A stretch of DNA of 58,502 nt from Dehalococcoidia bacterium (GCA_029246995.1 JAQWMB010000007.1:115575-174076), one strand, 5' to 3'. Shown: positions 29,430 to 38,249, counted from the stretch's first letter. Notes: generated by a model not told the origin, from the letters alone. Numbers and translations: made by a program.

Positions 29430-29659
29430 TATTTAATCCCATTTTTATCAAAACTCGATAAACATCACAAAACTAATTAAAAAATCCACCTCAGCGCCCT
29501 ACAAAAAAACACAATTCTTAAACATCTTAAAAACAAAGCATCAAAAGAAATTTCTGTCACTTTCAGCTTTAAAAATTAAACCATCAACAAAACCAACACC
29601 CCTACTACTACTACTAAATATATATATATAATAAATAAAAGATTATTAAGAAGAAGAGA
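29430..29659. other. Candidate replication origin: DnaA-trio-like CTA repeats and AT-rich tract
   Basis: The 230-base gap after dnaA has no gene. By hand count the first 211 bases contain about 48 C against 7 G. A small C-rich patch (ACACCC) is followed by five CTA triplets at about 29602-29616 and then by AAATATATATATATAATAAA to about 29636. In the Bacillus-type origin the order is DnaA boxes, GC-rich spacer, 3-prime-GAT trios (CTA on this strand), then the unwinding AT tract; the last three parts are recognisable here. Consensus DnaA boxes are not seen on this side, only degenerate ones. The AAGAAGAAGAG ahead of obg is its probable SD. Confidence 0.5.
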
Positions 29660-30826
29660 ATGAAAAAACTAATAATACGAGCAAGAAGCGGGAAAGGAGG
29701 AAATGGCATTGTTTCTCTGAAACGATCCTATAAGGTCCCTTTAGGTGGTCCGGACGGTGGTAACGGAGGCAACGGCGGTAGTGTGTATCTTGAGTTTATT
29801 GAAAAAACACAAGATATTGATAAAAAGATTAAAAATTACATCATTGCTGAGCCTGGAAACGACGGAGAACCAAACAACAAAAACGGAAAAGCAGGCAACG
29901 ATGTAATCATTAAAATACCGAAAAACTACAAAGTCTTAATATCAAAAAACGGAGAAGATTACAATGAAATACCAAGGCAGGCAGAAAAAAATAAAATTAA
30001 AATAGCAAAAGGTGGTCAAGGTGGATGGGGAAATAAAAAATTTGTTTTACCAACCAGAAGAACCCCGCGTTTTTCGCAAAACGGCCAAGACGGGGAAGAA
30101 GTCTCCTTATCGATTTTGCAAAAACCCACAGCTGATATAGTTATAGTGGGCGAAGAGAATGTAGGAAAAACAACCCTGTTAAACAATTTAACAGGAACCT
30201 CTGCCAAAGTTGCACCATACAAAGGAACAACCCAGACTGTCAATTTAGGAGTCTATCAAGAAGGAAAAACGGTTTTAACAATAGCAGATATTCCAAATAA
30301 TTTAAATAATTATACGGAGTTTATTCAAGAAGCAAAACTTATTGTTTTGGTTTCCGGTCTTCTTGCCAGTAAAAATCTTTTTGTTGAAAAAGCACAAGAT
30401 TTTGCCATAAATAAAAAAATAATAAGAATAGTTACCAGTGGGGCGGTTAAAAAGCAAAAGAAAAATACGATTTACGGTCAAACAAATGACGTTGTAACAA
30501 AATCTTTATTAGTTGAATTTTTTATAGATATTTTAAAAAACAACATAGACAAGAAAACCAAACATGTTTCCTCTATATCAACAAAGACACCGGTTTACAA
30601 AAAAAACAAATATTTAATTTCAATTGACGACAAAGGAAGGAAGCATGTAAGCGGCGGTACTCCAAATCTTTTTGCACAAACGCTAGATTTGTCTAATTCT
30701 GAAGCAAGATATGAGTTTTTTAGAAGGATGCGACTGCTTGGTTTAAGTCGTGATTTATCAAAAAGTGGAATTAAAGATAATGATTTGGTGTGTGTTGCTG
30801 GTAAAGAGATTAGGTGGCGATTGTGA
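29660..30826 (+). CDS. obg: Obg-like protein with decayed GTPase domain
   Basis: Obg proteins are GTPases in ribosome assembly. This 388-residue product has a good glycine-rich Obg fold (1-155, RARSGKGGNGIVSLKR, GGPDGGNGGNGG) and a good C-terminal OCT domain (SGGTPNLFAQTLDLSNSEARYEFFRRMRLLG onward). The central GTPase domain is short (about 135 residues) and altered. G1 is kept (GEENVGKTT, 164-172), as is the switch-I Thr (GTTQTVNLGVY), but G3 is DIPNN instead of DxPG. The following GLIEGAxxGxGLG segment is missing, and no NKxD (G4) is visible; the expected strand ends IVTSGAVKK. GTP binding specificity is therefore doubtful. Confidence 0.85.
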   Translation: MKKLIIRARSGKGGNGIVSLKRSYKVPLGGPDGGNGGNGGSVYLEFIEKTQDIDKKIKNYIIAEPGNDGEPNNKNGKAGNDVIIKIPKNYKVLISKNGEDYNEIPRQAEKNKIKIAKGGQGGWGNKKFVLPTRRTPRFSQNGQDGEEVSLSILQKPTADIVIVGEENVGKTTLLNNLTGTSAKVAPYKGTTQTVNLGVYQEGKTVLTIADIPNNLNNYTEFIQEAKLIVLVSGLLASKNLFVEKAQDFAINKKIIRIVTSGAVKKQKKNTIYGQTNDVVTKSLLVEFFIDILKNNIDKKTKHVSSISTKTPVYKKNKYLISIDDKGRKHVSGGTPNLFAQTLDLSNSEARYEFFRRMRLLGLSRDLSKSGIKDNDLVCVAGKEIRWRL

Positions 30827-31428
30827 GTTTCGGTTTTTTCGGCGGTTCCTTTGATCCTCCTCATTTTGGTCATATTGAGATGGCAAAGTCAGCAATTGAT
30901 TTTTTCGATCTAGATGTTTTAAATGTTTGCCCTACCTCAATTCCTTTTAGCAAAAAACAGCCTAGTTCTCAAAAGTATGCAAACAGACTTCATATGGCCA
31001 GGATTGCGTTTGCGGGCATAGATAATCTAAGGGTTGTGGATTGGGAGCGAGGTGGTAATGAATCTTATACTATAGAAACACTTCAAAGTTTGCGTAAGCG
31101 CGTTGGTGATAAGCCAGAAGTGTATTTGGTGATGGGAATTGACTCCTTTTTAGGCATTACTGGTTGGAAGCAATTTGAATTATTGTTTACTATGAGTAAA
31201 TTTGTGGTTTTCTTGAGAGGAGAAAAAGGAATAGAAGTATTTAATGAAATGATCGACAAGCTTGCTAAGTCTTTTATTTTTACGGACAATATAATTTGTA
31301 TGCATAACAAAATTCCTGATATTTCTTCTTCAGAAATAAGAGAAAAAATCATAAAAAAAGAATCTGTGAATGACATGCTTCCGAAAGATGTTGAGAAATT
31401 ATATAAGTCTTATGTCGGTATTAGTTAG
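30823..31428 (+). CDS. nadD: Nicotinate-nucleotide adenylyltransferase
   Basis: NAD biosynthesis enzyme of 201 residues when started at GTG 30823, which overlaps the obg stop as GTGA and has AGGTGG five bases upstream; a GTG at 30814 would add three residues. FGFFGGSFDPPHFGHIEMA contains the nucleotidyltransferase H-x-G-H motif, LVMGIDSFLGITGWKQFELL is NadD-like, and ISSSEIREKI is the second nucleotide motif. The obg-nadD pair is a known arrangement in many bacteria; rsfS is not present here. Confidence 0.92.
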   Translation: MSFGFFGGSFDPPHFGHIEMAKSAIDFFDLDVLNVCPTSIPFSKKQPSSQKYANRLHMARIAFAGIDNLRVVDWERGGNESYTIETLQSLRKRVGDKPEVYLVMGIDSFLGITGWKQFELLFTMSKFVVFLRGEKGIEVFNEMIDKLAKSFIFTDNIICMHNKIPDISSSEIREKIIKKESVNDMLPKDVEKLYKSYVGIS

Positions 31429-32044
31429 TTTGATTATTGGGAGGTTTTCCTAATAATACAGACCATCTTTTGGTGAAAGGAAACAAAAAAGGTCTCATAA
31501 CTATCTCTGTGGCTAGGCCGATGTTATTTCTTTCGGCAATTTCTATTATTTTTTTGCTTGTTTGAGTCGTTGTTTTATTTTTTGAAAATGGAAAAAGTAA
31601 TACCCTATTAAAAATTTCATATTGCTCTTTTATAGAAAAATCCCAAATGATTATTAGCCCTTCTGGCTTTATTATTTTATAAAGATCGACTAAAAATTTT
31701 TCAAGCTCTTTATCTGTAAGTTCTGAGGCATAATATCCACATAAAATTAAATCATAAGTATTTTTATATAAATCTAGAAACAAATCTTCTCTTTCTTTTA
31801 TAACAATTTTTTTATTATTTTTTATATAATATTTTTTCTCAAAATTGAGTATGTCTGGTTTGTTTTTAAAATCTATCCTATTATTTAATATTTCTAATAA
31901 TTGCCCATCATCGTTACCTATGCCTAAAACAAGGGATTCTTTAGAGATTATCATTTCTTCGGGTAAACGTATTAGAGGTCCATTTAGGAAAAAATTACCG
32001 ATTTTTGTTTTTAGTGCTTTTCGAAATTTTTTTTGTAGGTTCAT
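31421..32044 (-). CDS. Class I methyltransferase-like protein
   Basis: The 207-residue product looks like an S-adenosylmethionine methyltransferase fold. SLVLGIGNDDGQLLEIL near residue 37 resembles motif I (GxGxGxxL), YDLILCGYYASELTDKELEKFLVDLYKIIKPEGLIIIWDFS matches the motif IV to VI region, and KRWSVLLGKP ends the fold. The glycine loop is not canonical (GIGNDDG), so activity is not certain and the substrate is unknown. Its stop lies inside the convergent nadD end (8-base overlap). Confidence 0.6.
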   Translation of the reverse strand: MNLQKKFRKALKTKIGNFFLNGPLIRLPEEMIISKESLVLGIGNDDGQLLEILNNRIDFKNKPDILNFEKKYYIKNNKKIVIKEREDLFLDLYKNTYDLILCGYYASELTDKELEKFLVDLYKIIKPEGLIIIWDFSIKEQYEIFNRVLLFPFSKNKTTTQTSKKIIEIAERNNIGLATEIVMRPFLFPFTKRWSVLLGKPPNNQTN

Positions 32045-32148
32045 TTTATGTTTTTTAATTGTTTCTAATACTAATTTTTATATATACATGGAAGATAGTC
32101 TATGCTAAGTGGTAAATTTTGTGTATATTTTAAAAAGTAAGTAATAAT

Positions 32149-33795
32149 ATGACTAAATATATTTTTGTTACCGGTGGAGTTGTTAGTTCGGTTGGCAAAG
32201 GAATTGTTACCGCATCTTTAGGCAGACTTTTAAAGTCTGCAGGATATTCTGTCTCCGTTTTAAAATTAGATCCCTACATTAATGTTGATCCAGGAACTAT
32301 GTCTCCATATCAGCATGGAGAGGTGTTTGTTACAGACGATGGAGCGGAAACAGATCTAGATTTAGGTCATTATGAAAGATTCTTAGATATTAATTTAGGA
32401 TCTATTAATTCTGCATCATCCGGACAAGTTTATGAAGAAGTAATAAGAAAAGAAAGAAGAGGAGACTTTTTAGGAGGAACCATACAGGCAATCCCGCACG
32501 TAACAAGTGAGATAAGAAAAATTATCAGAGAGTCAGGGGAAATTCTTAATTCAGATGTTGTAATTGTTGAAGTTGGTGGAACTGTAGGAGACATTGAAGG
32601 CCAACCGTTTTTAGAATCTATTAGTAGAATGCGTCATGTATTAGCCCCCCATGATACTATGTCGGTCCATATCACTCTTTTGCCTTTTATACAGTCTACT
32701 AAAGAATTAAAAACAAAACCAACCCAGCACTCTGTTAGAGAATTAAGGTCATTTGGCATCCAGCCTGATGTTATTGTAACGAGAGCTGATAGCCATGTGA
32801 GCGAAGCGTTACGTGAAAAAATATCACTTTTTTGTAACCTTGAAAAAGAGGCAGTTATTCCGTTAAAAACCGCAGATTCTATTTATGAAGTCCCTATTAT
32901 ACTTAATAATGCTGGTGCTTTGGGAGTTGTGGCACGAAGGCTAGACTTAAAAATAGGAGACGTAGATCTTGAGCCATGGATGGAGTTTGTTCAGAAAATG
33001 TTTAGGGCAGAAAAAGAGACTGAGATTGCTTTAGTTGGAAAATATACAGAGCTGGAAGATGCTTATTTATCAATAAAAGAAGCACTAATTCATGCTGCTG
33101 TTCACCAAAACACAAAGGTTTCTATAAAATGGATTAATTCTGAAATGCTCGAGTCTGATTCTCCAGAGACAATTATAGGCGACGTAGATGGCATATTATT
33201 GTGTCCAGGTTTTGGAGATAGAGGTATTGAGGGAAAAATAAATGCTGTGCAATATGCAAGAGAAAATAAAATTCCTTATTTAGGGGATTGTTTAGGCATG
33301 CAAGTCCTGGTTTGTGAATTTGCAAGAAATGTTGCTGGTATGCCGGGAGCAAACACAACAGAACTTGACCCCAGCACTCCTTTTCCTGTAATTTCTTTAT
33401 TATCTGAACAAGAAGAAATCGAAGACATGGGTGGAACAATGCGGCTCGGCGGATATGACTCTGTTGTTAATAAAGGAACAAAGACATATGAAGCATATGG
33501 GAAATCAAAAATAAGGGAAAGACATAGACATCGATATGAACTCAATAATGCTTACTTAGATGTTTTAGAAAGCAATGGTTTAGTGGTTGCAGCAAAAAAT
33601 ACAGATGGAACATTAGTAGAGGTTGTTGAAATTGCAGATCATCCATTTATGGTTGGAGCTCAGTTTCATCCGGAATTTACTTCAAGGCCAAACAAGCCTA
33701 ATCCTTTATTTGATGGATTTATATCTGCTTCTAAAATATATCATGATAAAAAAGAATCTAATATGACAAAACTTCAATCATCCTCTGAAAAATAA
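32149..33795 (+). CDS. pyrG: CTP synthase
   Basis: Glutamine-dependent amination of UTP to CTP, 548 residues. The synthetase domain begins KYIFVTGGVVSSVGKGIVTASLG (P-loop) with KLDPYINVDPGTMSPYQHGEVFVTDDGAETDLDLGHYERF. The glutaminase domain has GDCLGMQVLVCEFARN with the nucleophilic cysteine and GAQFHPEFTSRPNKPNPLF with the catalytic His/Glu. Length is normal. It is followed by rho after a 180-base gap. Confidence 0.97.
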   Translation: MTKYIFVTGGVVSSVGKGIVTASLGRLLKSAGYSVSVLKLDPYINVDPGTMSPYQHGEVFVTDDGAETDLDLGHYERFLDINLGSINSASSGQVYEEVIRKERRGDFLGGTIQAIPHVTSEIRKIIRESGEILNSDVVIVEVGGTVGDIEGQPFLESISRMRHVLAPHDTMSVHITLLPFIQSTKELKTKPTQHSVRELRSFGIQPDVIVTRADSHVSEALREKISLFCNLEKEAVIPLKTADSIYEVPIILNNAGALGVVARRLDLKIGDVDLEPWMEFVQKMFRAEKETEIALVGKYTELEDAYLSIKEALIHAAVHQNTKVSIKWINSEMLESDSPETIIGDVDGILLCPGFGDRGIEGKINAVQYARENKIPYLGDCLGMQVLVCEFARNVAGMPGANTTELDPSTPFPVISLLSEQEEIEDMGGTMRLGGYDSVVNKGTKTYEAYGKSKIRERHRHRYELNNAYLDVLESNGLVVAAKNTDGTLVEVVEIADHPFMVGAQFHPEFTSRPNKPNPLFDGFISASKIYHDKKESNMTKLQSSSEK

Positions 33796-33863
33796 GTATT
33801 ATTTGATATATTTAATTATTAATGCTTGTTTATTATTATTTTGATTTGTAAACTCTTACTTGT

Positions 33864-33925
33864 CCAAACGTATCATAGAATAATTTATTTTTTACGTTTT
33901 GGTATTTTCCAGAATACTAATATTC
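33864..33925 (+). promoter_or_regulatory. Inverted repeats in the pyrG-rho gap (leader or terminator)
   Basis: CCAAACGTA (33864-33872) pairs with TACGTTTTGG (33893-33902) with one bulged base. Just after it, GTATT/AATAC (about 33902-33917) and GAATA/TATTC (33912-33925) form two overlapping, mutually exclusive small stems. No clear T-run follows. rho is autoregulated at its leader in E. coli, and the place is right for such control, but it could also be a pyrG terminator. Confidence 0.3.
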
Positions 33926-33975
33926 AACCGAAGAATAAACTCAGCTATTTTCTATAAGAAAGGTAATTGTAATTA

Positions 33976-35337
33976 ATGGATTCAGATAAAACTAGTATAA
34001 AAGCGAAATCGATATCGAGGAAGAAGCATTATAATAACGGGAAAGATTTAGAAATTGACCCAAAGATAACACCCTTAAACGTAGCAGATCTTGAAAAACA
34101 ACAGTGGGACGAATTACTCTCTTTAGCCAATAGCAAGTCAATTAATCAAGCAGATAATTTTTCTAAACAAGAGCTCATTTTTCATATACTTAAAGCACAA
34201 AGTGAGCAAAATGGCGCAATCATTGCTGGTGGAGTCTTAACTATAGTGGATGATGGTTTTGGTTTTTTGAGGAGTGATAAACTTATCCCTGGCTCAAGTG
34301 ACGTGTATGTTTCTCAATCACAAATAAGAAAATTGGGACTGAGAAGCGGCGACTACATCGTTGGTTTAGTGCGAGCACCAAAGGATCAAGAAAAATATTA
34401 TGGCCTGTTAAGAGTTGAACGTGTGAATAATATGACCTCTGATGAGGCAAAAAGAAGACCAAACTTTGAAGATCTTACTCCTATTTTCCCAGACGAAAAG
34501 ATAACTTTAGAGACAGAAAACACAGAAGATAGTTTGTCACAAAGAATTGTCGATATTTTTTCCCCAGTTGGAAAGGGGCAAAGAGCCCTCATAGTTTCGC
34601 CTCCGAAAGCAGGAAAAACTATGCTTCTAAAATCTATAGCCCACGGGATTACATCAAATAATAAAGATATTCATTTAATGGTTTTATTAATTGGTGAAAG
34701 ACCAGAAGAAGTAACAGATATGAGAAGATCAGTAGACGGTGAGGTCATAGCCTCTACTTTTGATGAACCAGTAGAAGACCATACGAGAGTAACAGAAGTT
34801 GCACTAGAGCGTGCAAAAAGATTAGTAGAAGCGGGAATAGATGTTGTTATTCTTATGGATTCTGTAACAAGATTAGCAAGAGCATATAATTTAGCAATGC
34901 CAACAAGCGGGAGAACTCTTTCTGGAGGAATGGATCCTATAGCTTTATTTCCACCAAAAAAATTCTTTGGAGCAGCTCGAAACACCCAAGAAGGTGGCTC
35001 TTTAACTATAGTCGCAACTTGTTTAATTGAGACTGGCTCAAGAATGGACGACGTGATTTTTGAAGAGTTTAAGGGAACAGGTAATATGGAAGTAAGGCTT
35101 GTCAGAAGGTTGGCTGAAAAAAGAGTTTATCCTGCAATAGATGTTCTTTCGTCTTCTACAAGAAGAGAAGACTTGCTTTTTAATGAAGAAGACTTAAAGT
35201 CAGTTTGGCTTCTTAGAAGAATGGCAGCAATGTTGGAAGAAGATTCTGGTGATGCAACAGAAAGAGTATTAGACAGGATGAGTAAAACAAGCAACAATGC
35301 TGAATTTCTTCTAACTCTTAAGGAAGAAAAAGTTTAA
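33976..35337 (+). CDS. rho: Transcription termination factor Rho
   Basis: Hexameric RNA-dependent ATPase, 453 residues. The N-terminal RNA-binding domain has GGVLTIVDDGFGFLRSDKLIPGSSDVYVSQSQIRKLGLRSGD (cold-shock-like). The ATPase core has IVSPPKAGKTMLLKSIAHG (Walker A), LLIGERPEEVTDMRRSV and VVILMDSVTRLARAYN (Walker B), and the secondary RNA site is in the GTGNMEVRLVRRLAEKRVYPAID region. A short basic extension precedes the domain. ATG 33976 follows AGAAAGGTAA. Confidence 0.96.
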   Translation: MDSDKTSIKAKSISRKKHYNNGKDLEIDPKITPLNVADLEKQQWDELLSLANSKSINQADNFSKQELIFHILKAQSEQNGAIIAGGVLTIVDDGFGFLRSDKLIPGSSDVYVSQSQIRKLGLRSGDYIVGLVRAPKDQEKYYGLLRVERVNNMTSDEAKRRPNFEDLTPIFPDEKITLETENTEDSLSQRIVDIFSPVGKGQRALIVSPPKAGKTMLLKSIAHGITSNNKDIHLMVLLIGERPEEVTDMRRSVDGEVIASTFDEPVEDHTRVTEVALERAKRLVEAGIDVVILMDSVTRLARAYNLAMPTSGRTLSGGMDPIALFPPKKFFGAARNTQEGGSLTIVATCLIETGSRMDDVIFEEFKGTGNMEVRLVRRLAEKRVYPAIDVLSSSTRREDLLFNEEDLKSVWLLRRMAAMLEEDSGDATERVLDRMSKTSNNAEFLLTLKEEKV

Positions 35338-35361
35338 TTAATATTGTGAAAGTGATAAAAA

Positions 35362-36489
35362 TTGCAATCACTTCTTGCTACTGACACTTTAAAGCATATA
35401 ATTATTGGGTTTTTGTTTTCTGTTTTAATAGTTATTTTTAACCAGTATGATATAAAAAAAACACGAGCAGAAATAGATAACAATAGAATAGTTAATCTTC
35501 AATTATCTGCTTATTCAAACACTGAAACAGTGCAGGAAGAACTTATAAATAACAATAATTCACTTTCTACTGTAACTTCTTCTATAGTTGAATCTAAAAA
35601 TATACAACAAGCATACGATCTCACTCAAGATGTTTATCAAAGTATTCTTCAAGAACAGAAAGAAAAAAACATTGTTTTAGACACGATACTAAAAGAAGAA
35701 CCTGAGCAGATACCCAAATACTTTCGATATAAAGTACAGTCTGGTGACTCAATAAATGGAATAGCAAACAAGTTCAACATAGATTCAAAATATATTTTTT
35801 GGAATAATATACATTTAACTAGCAAGTCAGACATTATAAATATTGGCGATATGATTAGGGTCCCCACGGTTGAGGGAGTGTTACACGATGTAAGGTTCGG
35901 AGAAACACTCTCGGAGATTTCTTATAAATACAACGCTGAAGCAGAAGATATTATAGATTTTCCTTCTAACAACATTTATGATGCTAATTTTATTGAAGAG
36001 AACGTAACCATTCTAATAGTTGGTGGAACACAAGCAAAAGCAGCCACTGATCTATCTTCTATTAATAATAACGTTTTAGAGAAAGAATCTTCTGCAGCCG
36101 GATTTGTGTGGCCTGCAGACGGTCCTATTACTTCAGTTATGACGTGGTGGCATCCAACGGGCATAGATATTGGAGCGCTGTATGATGCCCCTGTTGTAGC
36201 CACTAATAACGGAACAGTGATTTTTGCAGGAGGAGATCCATGTTGTTCTTATGGTTTGTACGTTGATATAAGGCATCCTGGTGGTTTTGTTAGTAGAGTA
36301 GCACATTTAAATAAAATATGGGTAACGGCCGGACAGCAAGTCCAAAGAGGTGAAATCGTTGGGTTAAATGGAAGTACAGGAAGATCTTCTGGGCCACATG
36401 TTCACTTTGAGATCAGAAGAAATGGTCTTTTACAAAACCCACTTAACTATATTCCAAGAACAAATCTGACTTTTTGTGATTTTTGTTAA
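35362..36489 (+). CDS. LysM-containing M23 endopeptidase-like protein
   Basis: The 375-residue envelope protein has an N-terminal membrane anchor (about 12-27, IIIGFLFSVLIVIF) and a Ser/Asn-rich stretch. A clear LysM domain follows (YKVQSGDSINGIANKFNI, about 120-165), then a second, weaker LysM (HDVRFGETLSEISYKYNAE, about 172-220). The M23 domain from about 247 has HPTGIDIGA (H-x3-D), RVAHL and GPHVHFEIR (H-x-H). It probably cuts or remodels peptidoglycan outside the membrane. The TTG start at 35362 is the only plausible in-frame start near AAAGTGAT. It follows rho by 24 bases. Confidence 0.87.
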   Translation: MQSLLATDTLKHIIIGFLFSVLIVIFNQYDIKKTRAEIDNNRIVNLQLSAYSNTETVQEELINNNNSLSTVTSSIVESKNIQQAYDLTQDVYQSILQEQKEKNIVLDTILKEEPEQIPKYFRYKVQSGDSINGIANKFNIDSKYIFWNNIHLTSKSDIINIGDMIRVPTVEGVLHDVRFGETLSEISYKYNAEAEDIIDFPSNNIYDANFIEENVTILIVGGTQAKAATDLSSINNNVLEKESSAAGFVWPADGPITSVMTWWHPTGIDIGALYDAPVVATNNGTVIFAGGDPCCSYGLYVDIRHPGGFVSRVAHLNKIWVTAGQQVQRGEIVGLNGSTGRSSGPHVHFEIRRNGLLQNPLNYIPRTNLTFCDFC

Positions 36490-36495
36490 TTAATA

Positions 36496-37113
36496 TTATT
36501 TTTGATTCAAAATAACAATTTTTGATTTATCAGAAAGTTCATTTTTTTTAATCGAAAGTTTGTCTCCAGCATTCTCTATTTGTAAACCAAGACTTTTGTT
36601 GAATGTCTCTAGTATTTTCATATCTTCATTTTTTTTATTATTATAATTCATTGGAATAATTAGCTTTGCTTCAAGAGAACGAATAATTTTACTTACATCT
36701 ACCGAATTTTCAGCATTTTTTGAAATAATCGGGTAAAGCAGAATATCAATATTATCAAATTGTTCAATTTTTGAAAAATTATCTTCATTAACTTGATTCC
36801 CGAGATGCAAAATACGAATTGCGTCCATTTCAATCAAAAACATTATGCTTAATTCATTTTTAGAATACACAAAAGGACTGCCTTGAATTTGCATGCCAGC
36901 AATCTCAAATTCCCCAGGAACGTCAACAATTAATGGGTTTCCTTTAATACCTTTTGAATAAGACTGAGCAGGATCGGAAGAACTTAAAGTTATAGCATTA
37001 GCGACAGGTCGTTTCATGTCCTCGTATTTAGTTTTTGGACAAGGATTACAAACTAAGGCTCCTTTTTTATTTTTCAGTCTGATAGCAGATTTTCCAAACC
37101 AAACTATATCCAT
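36496..37113 (-). CDS. UPF0173-like beta-lactamase-fold protein lacking metal ligands
   Basis: The 205-residue product has the fold pattern of UPF0173/ascorbate-6-phosphate-lactonase-like hydrolases, but each expected metal motif is altered. The HxHxDH strand reads TLSSSDPAQSY, the GDT strand reads HLGNQVN, and PMHY near the end reads PMNY. The framework strands VDVPGEFEIAGMQIQG and IDILLYPI remain. It is therefore unlikely to be a metal hydrolase; a structural or binding role is possible. Its ATG overlaps the fabH stop by one base. Confidence 0.7.
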   Translation of the reverse strand: MDIVWFGKSAIRLKNKKGALVCNPCPKTKYEDMKRPVANAITLSSSDPAQSYSKGIKGNPLIVDVPGEFEIAGMQIQGSPFVYSKNELSIMFLIEMDAIRILHLGNQVNEDNFSKIEQFDNIDILLYPIISKNAENSVDVSKIIRSLEAKLIIPMNYNNKKNEDMKILETFNKSLGLQIENAGDKLSIKKNELSDKSKIVILNQK

Positions 37114-38108
37114 TATTGCTCCTTTGGGTTTTTAATTGTTCCCCAATTTAATAACACTGATCCCCAATTTAAACCAGCACCGAATGCAGTGAATAATAGG
37201 TTATTTCCTTTTTCTAACATTTTATCATAAAATGCTTGAGTAAGCGCGATTGGTATGCTTGCTGCAGAGGTATTGCCAAATTGATCAACATTTGTATAAA
37301 CTTTGTCATTTTCTAAGGATAGATTTTTAGCTACGGCATTAATAATTCTACTGTTTGCTTGATGAGGGATACAAAGATCGATGTCTGAGATGCTTGTGTT
37401 GGTTTTTATTAACAGATCCTTAGTAATTGATGTCATTGTACTGACAGCATGTCTGTAGACACTCTGACCGTCCATGATTATTTTTGCCTCTTTTTGTAAG
37501 TCTGATTCGCCTGTTGCTGGACCGGTAGCATAGAGTAAATCTGCATTATTTCCATCTGAACCAAATAAAAAATCTGTAAGACCATAGTTTTCTTCTGATG
37601 TTGGTTCTAATACAACAGCACCTGCCCCATCTCCAAAAAGGATACATGTGTTTCTGTCTGTCCAATCAATTAATCTAGACAGCGTCTCAGATCCTATTAT
37701 TAATGCATTTTTATAATGTTCACTCTTAATAAGAGTTGATCCAACCATTAGTGAAGATAAGAAACCATTACATGCAGAATTTATGTCAAAACAGACAGCA
37801 TTTGGAGCATTTATTAGAGCCTGAATTCGATTAGCAGTAGAAGGAAACATTCCATCAGGAGAGCAAGTTGCTGTTATAATTAAATCAATTTCTTCTGGAA
37901 CCAACTTGGCTGTTTCTAATGCATCCTTAGCGGCCAAAGAACCCATTGAGCTAGAAGACTCGAGGCTTGATGCTATTCTTCTTTCGAGTATGCCTGTTCT
38001 TTCAATAATCCACTCATTGGAGGTGTCAACAAGTTTTTCTAAATCAAAATTAGTCAAAATTTTTTCTGGAACATAAGAACCTAACCCTGATATAGCAACT
38101 TGCGTCAT
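37113..38108 (-). CDS. fabH: 3-oxoacyl-ACP synthase III (KAS III)
   Basis: Starts fatty-acid synthesis by condensing acyl-CoA with malonyl-ACP. The 331-residue product has the triad: Cys113 in DINSACNGF, His in CIPHQANSRII near residue 245 and Asn in QFGNTSAASIPIAL near 275. TSNEWIIERTGILERR is the usual N-terminal motif. No other fab gene is near; its partner downstream is the metal-degenerate beta-lactamase-fold gene. It diverges from the hrcA operon. Confidence 0.93.
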   Translation of the reverse strand: MTQVAISGLGSYVPEKILTNFDLEKLVDTSNEWIIERTGILERRIASSLESSSSMGSLAAKDALETAKLVPEEIDLIITATCSPDGMFPSTANRIQALINAPNAVCFDINSACNGFLSSLMVGSTLIKSEHYKNALIIGSETLSRLIDWTDRNTCILFGDGAGAVVLEPTSEENYGLTDFLFGSDGNNADLLYATGPATGESDLQKEAKIIMDGQSVYRHAVSTMTSITKDLLIKTNTSISDIDLCIPHQANSRIINAVAKNLSLENDKVYTNVDQFGNTSAASIPIALTQAFYDKMLEKGNNLLFTAFGAGLNWGSVLLNWGTIKNPKEQ

Positions 38109-38179
38109 AGTTCTCCATTAATCCGTTAAAATAGCTTACCTTAAAAAAATAAAATAATATATAGATTTTTATATTAGGA

Positions 38180-38207
38180 TTGACCATAGCGATGATTTTG
38201 TTGTAAT
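38180..38207 (+). promoter_or_regulatory. Probable promoter of the hrcA-grpE-dnaK-dnaJ operon
   Basis: TTGACC (38180-38185) and TGTAAT (38202-38207), 16 bases apart, resemble a housekeeping -35/-10 pair. Transcription would start at or just inside the CIRCE operator, so that bound HrcA would block it. Confidence 0.55.
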
Positions 38208-38249
38208 TTGTTAATTAGCACTCAGTATAAGAGAGTGCTAATTAACAAA
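38207..38249. promoter_or_regulatory. CIRCE operator with extended arms
   Basis: The consensus CIRCE, TTAGCACTC-N9-GAGTGCTAA, is present without mismatch at 38215-38241. The symmetry continues for eight more bases on each side, giving 17-bp arms (38207-38223 and 38233-38249) around the nine-base loop. HrcA binds this operator and the GroE chaperonin modulates it in other bacteria. It lies between the promoter and the SD of hrcA. Confidence 0.95.

Noticed and set aside
29606-29640. Simple-sequence microsatellite only
   Set aside because: The TA repeat could be slippage alone, but its position after CTA triplets and next to dnaA made an origin element the better reading; kept at moderate confidence.
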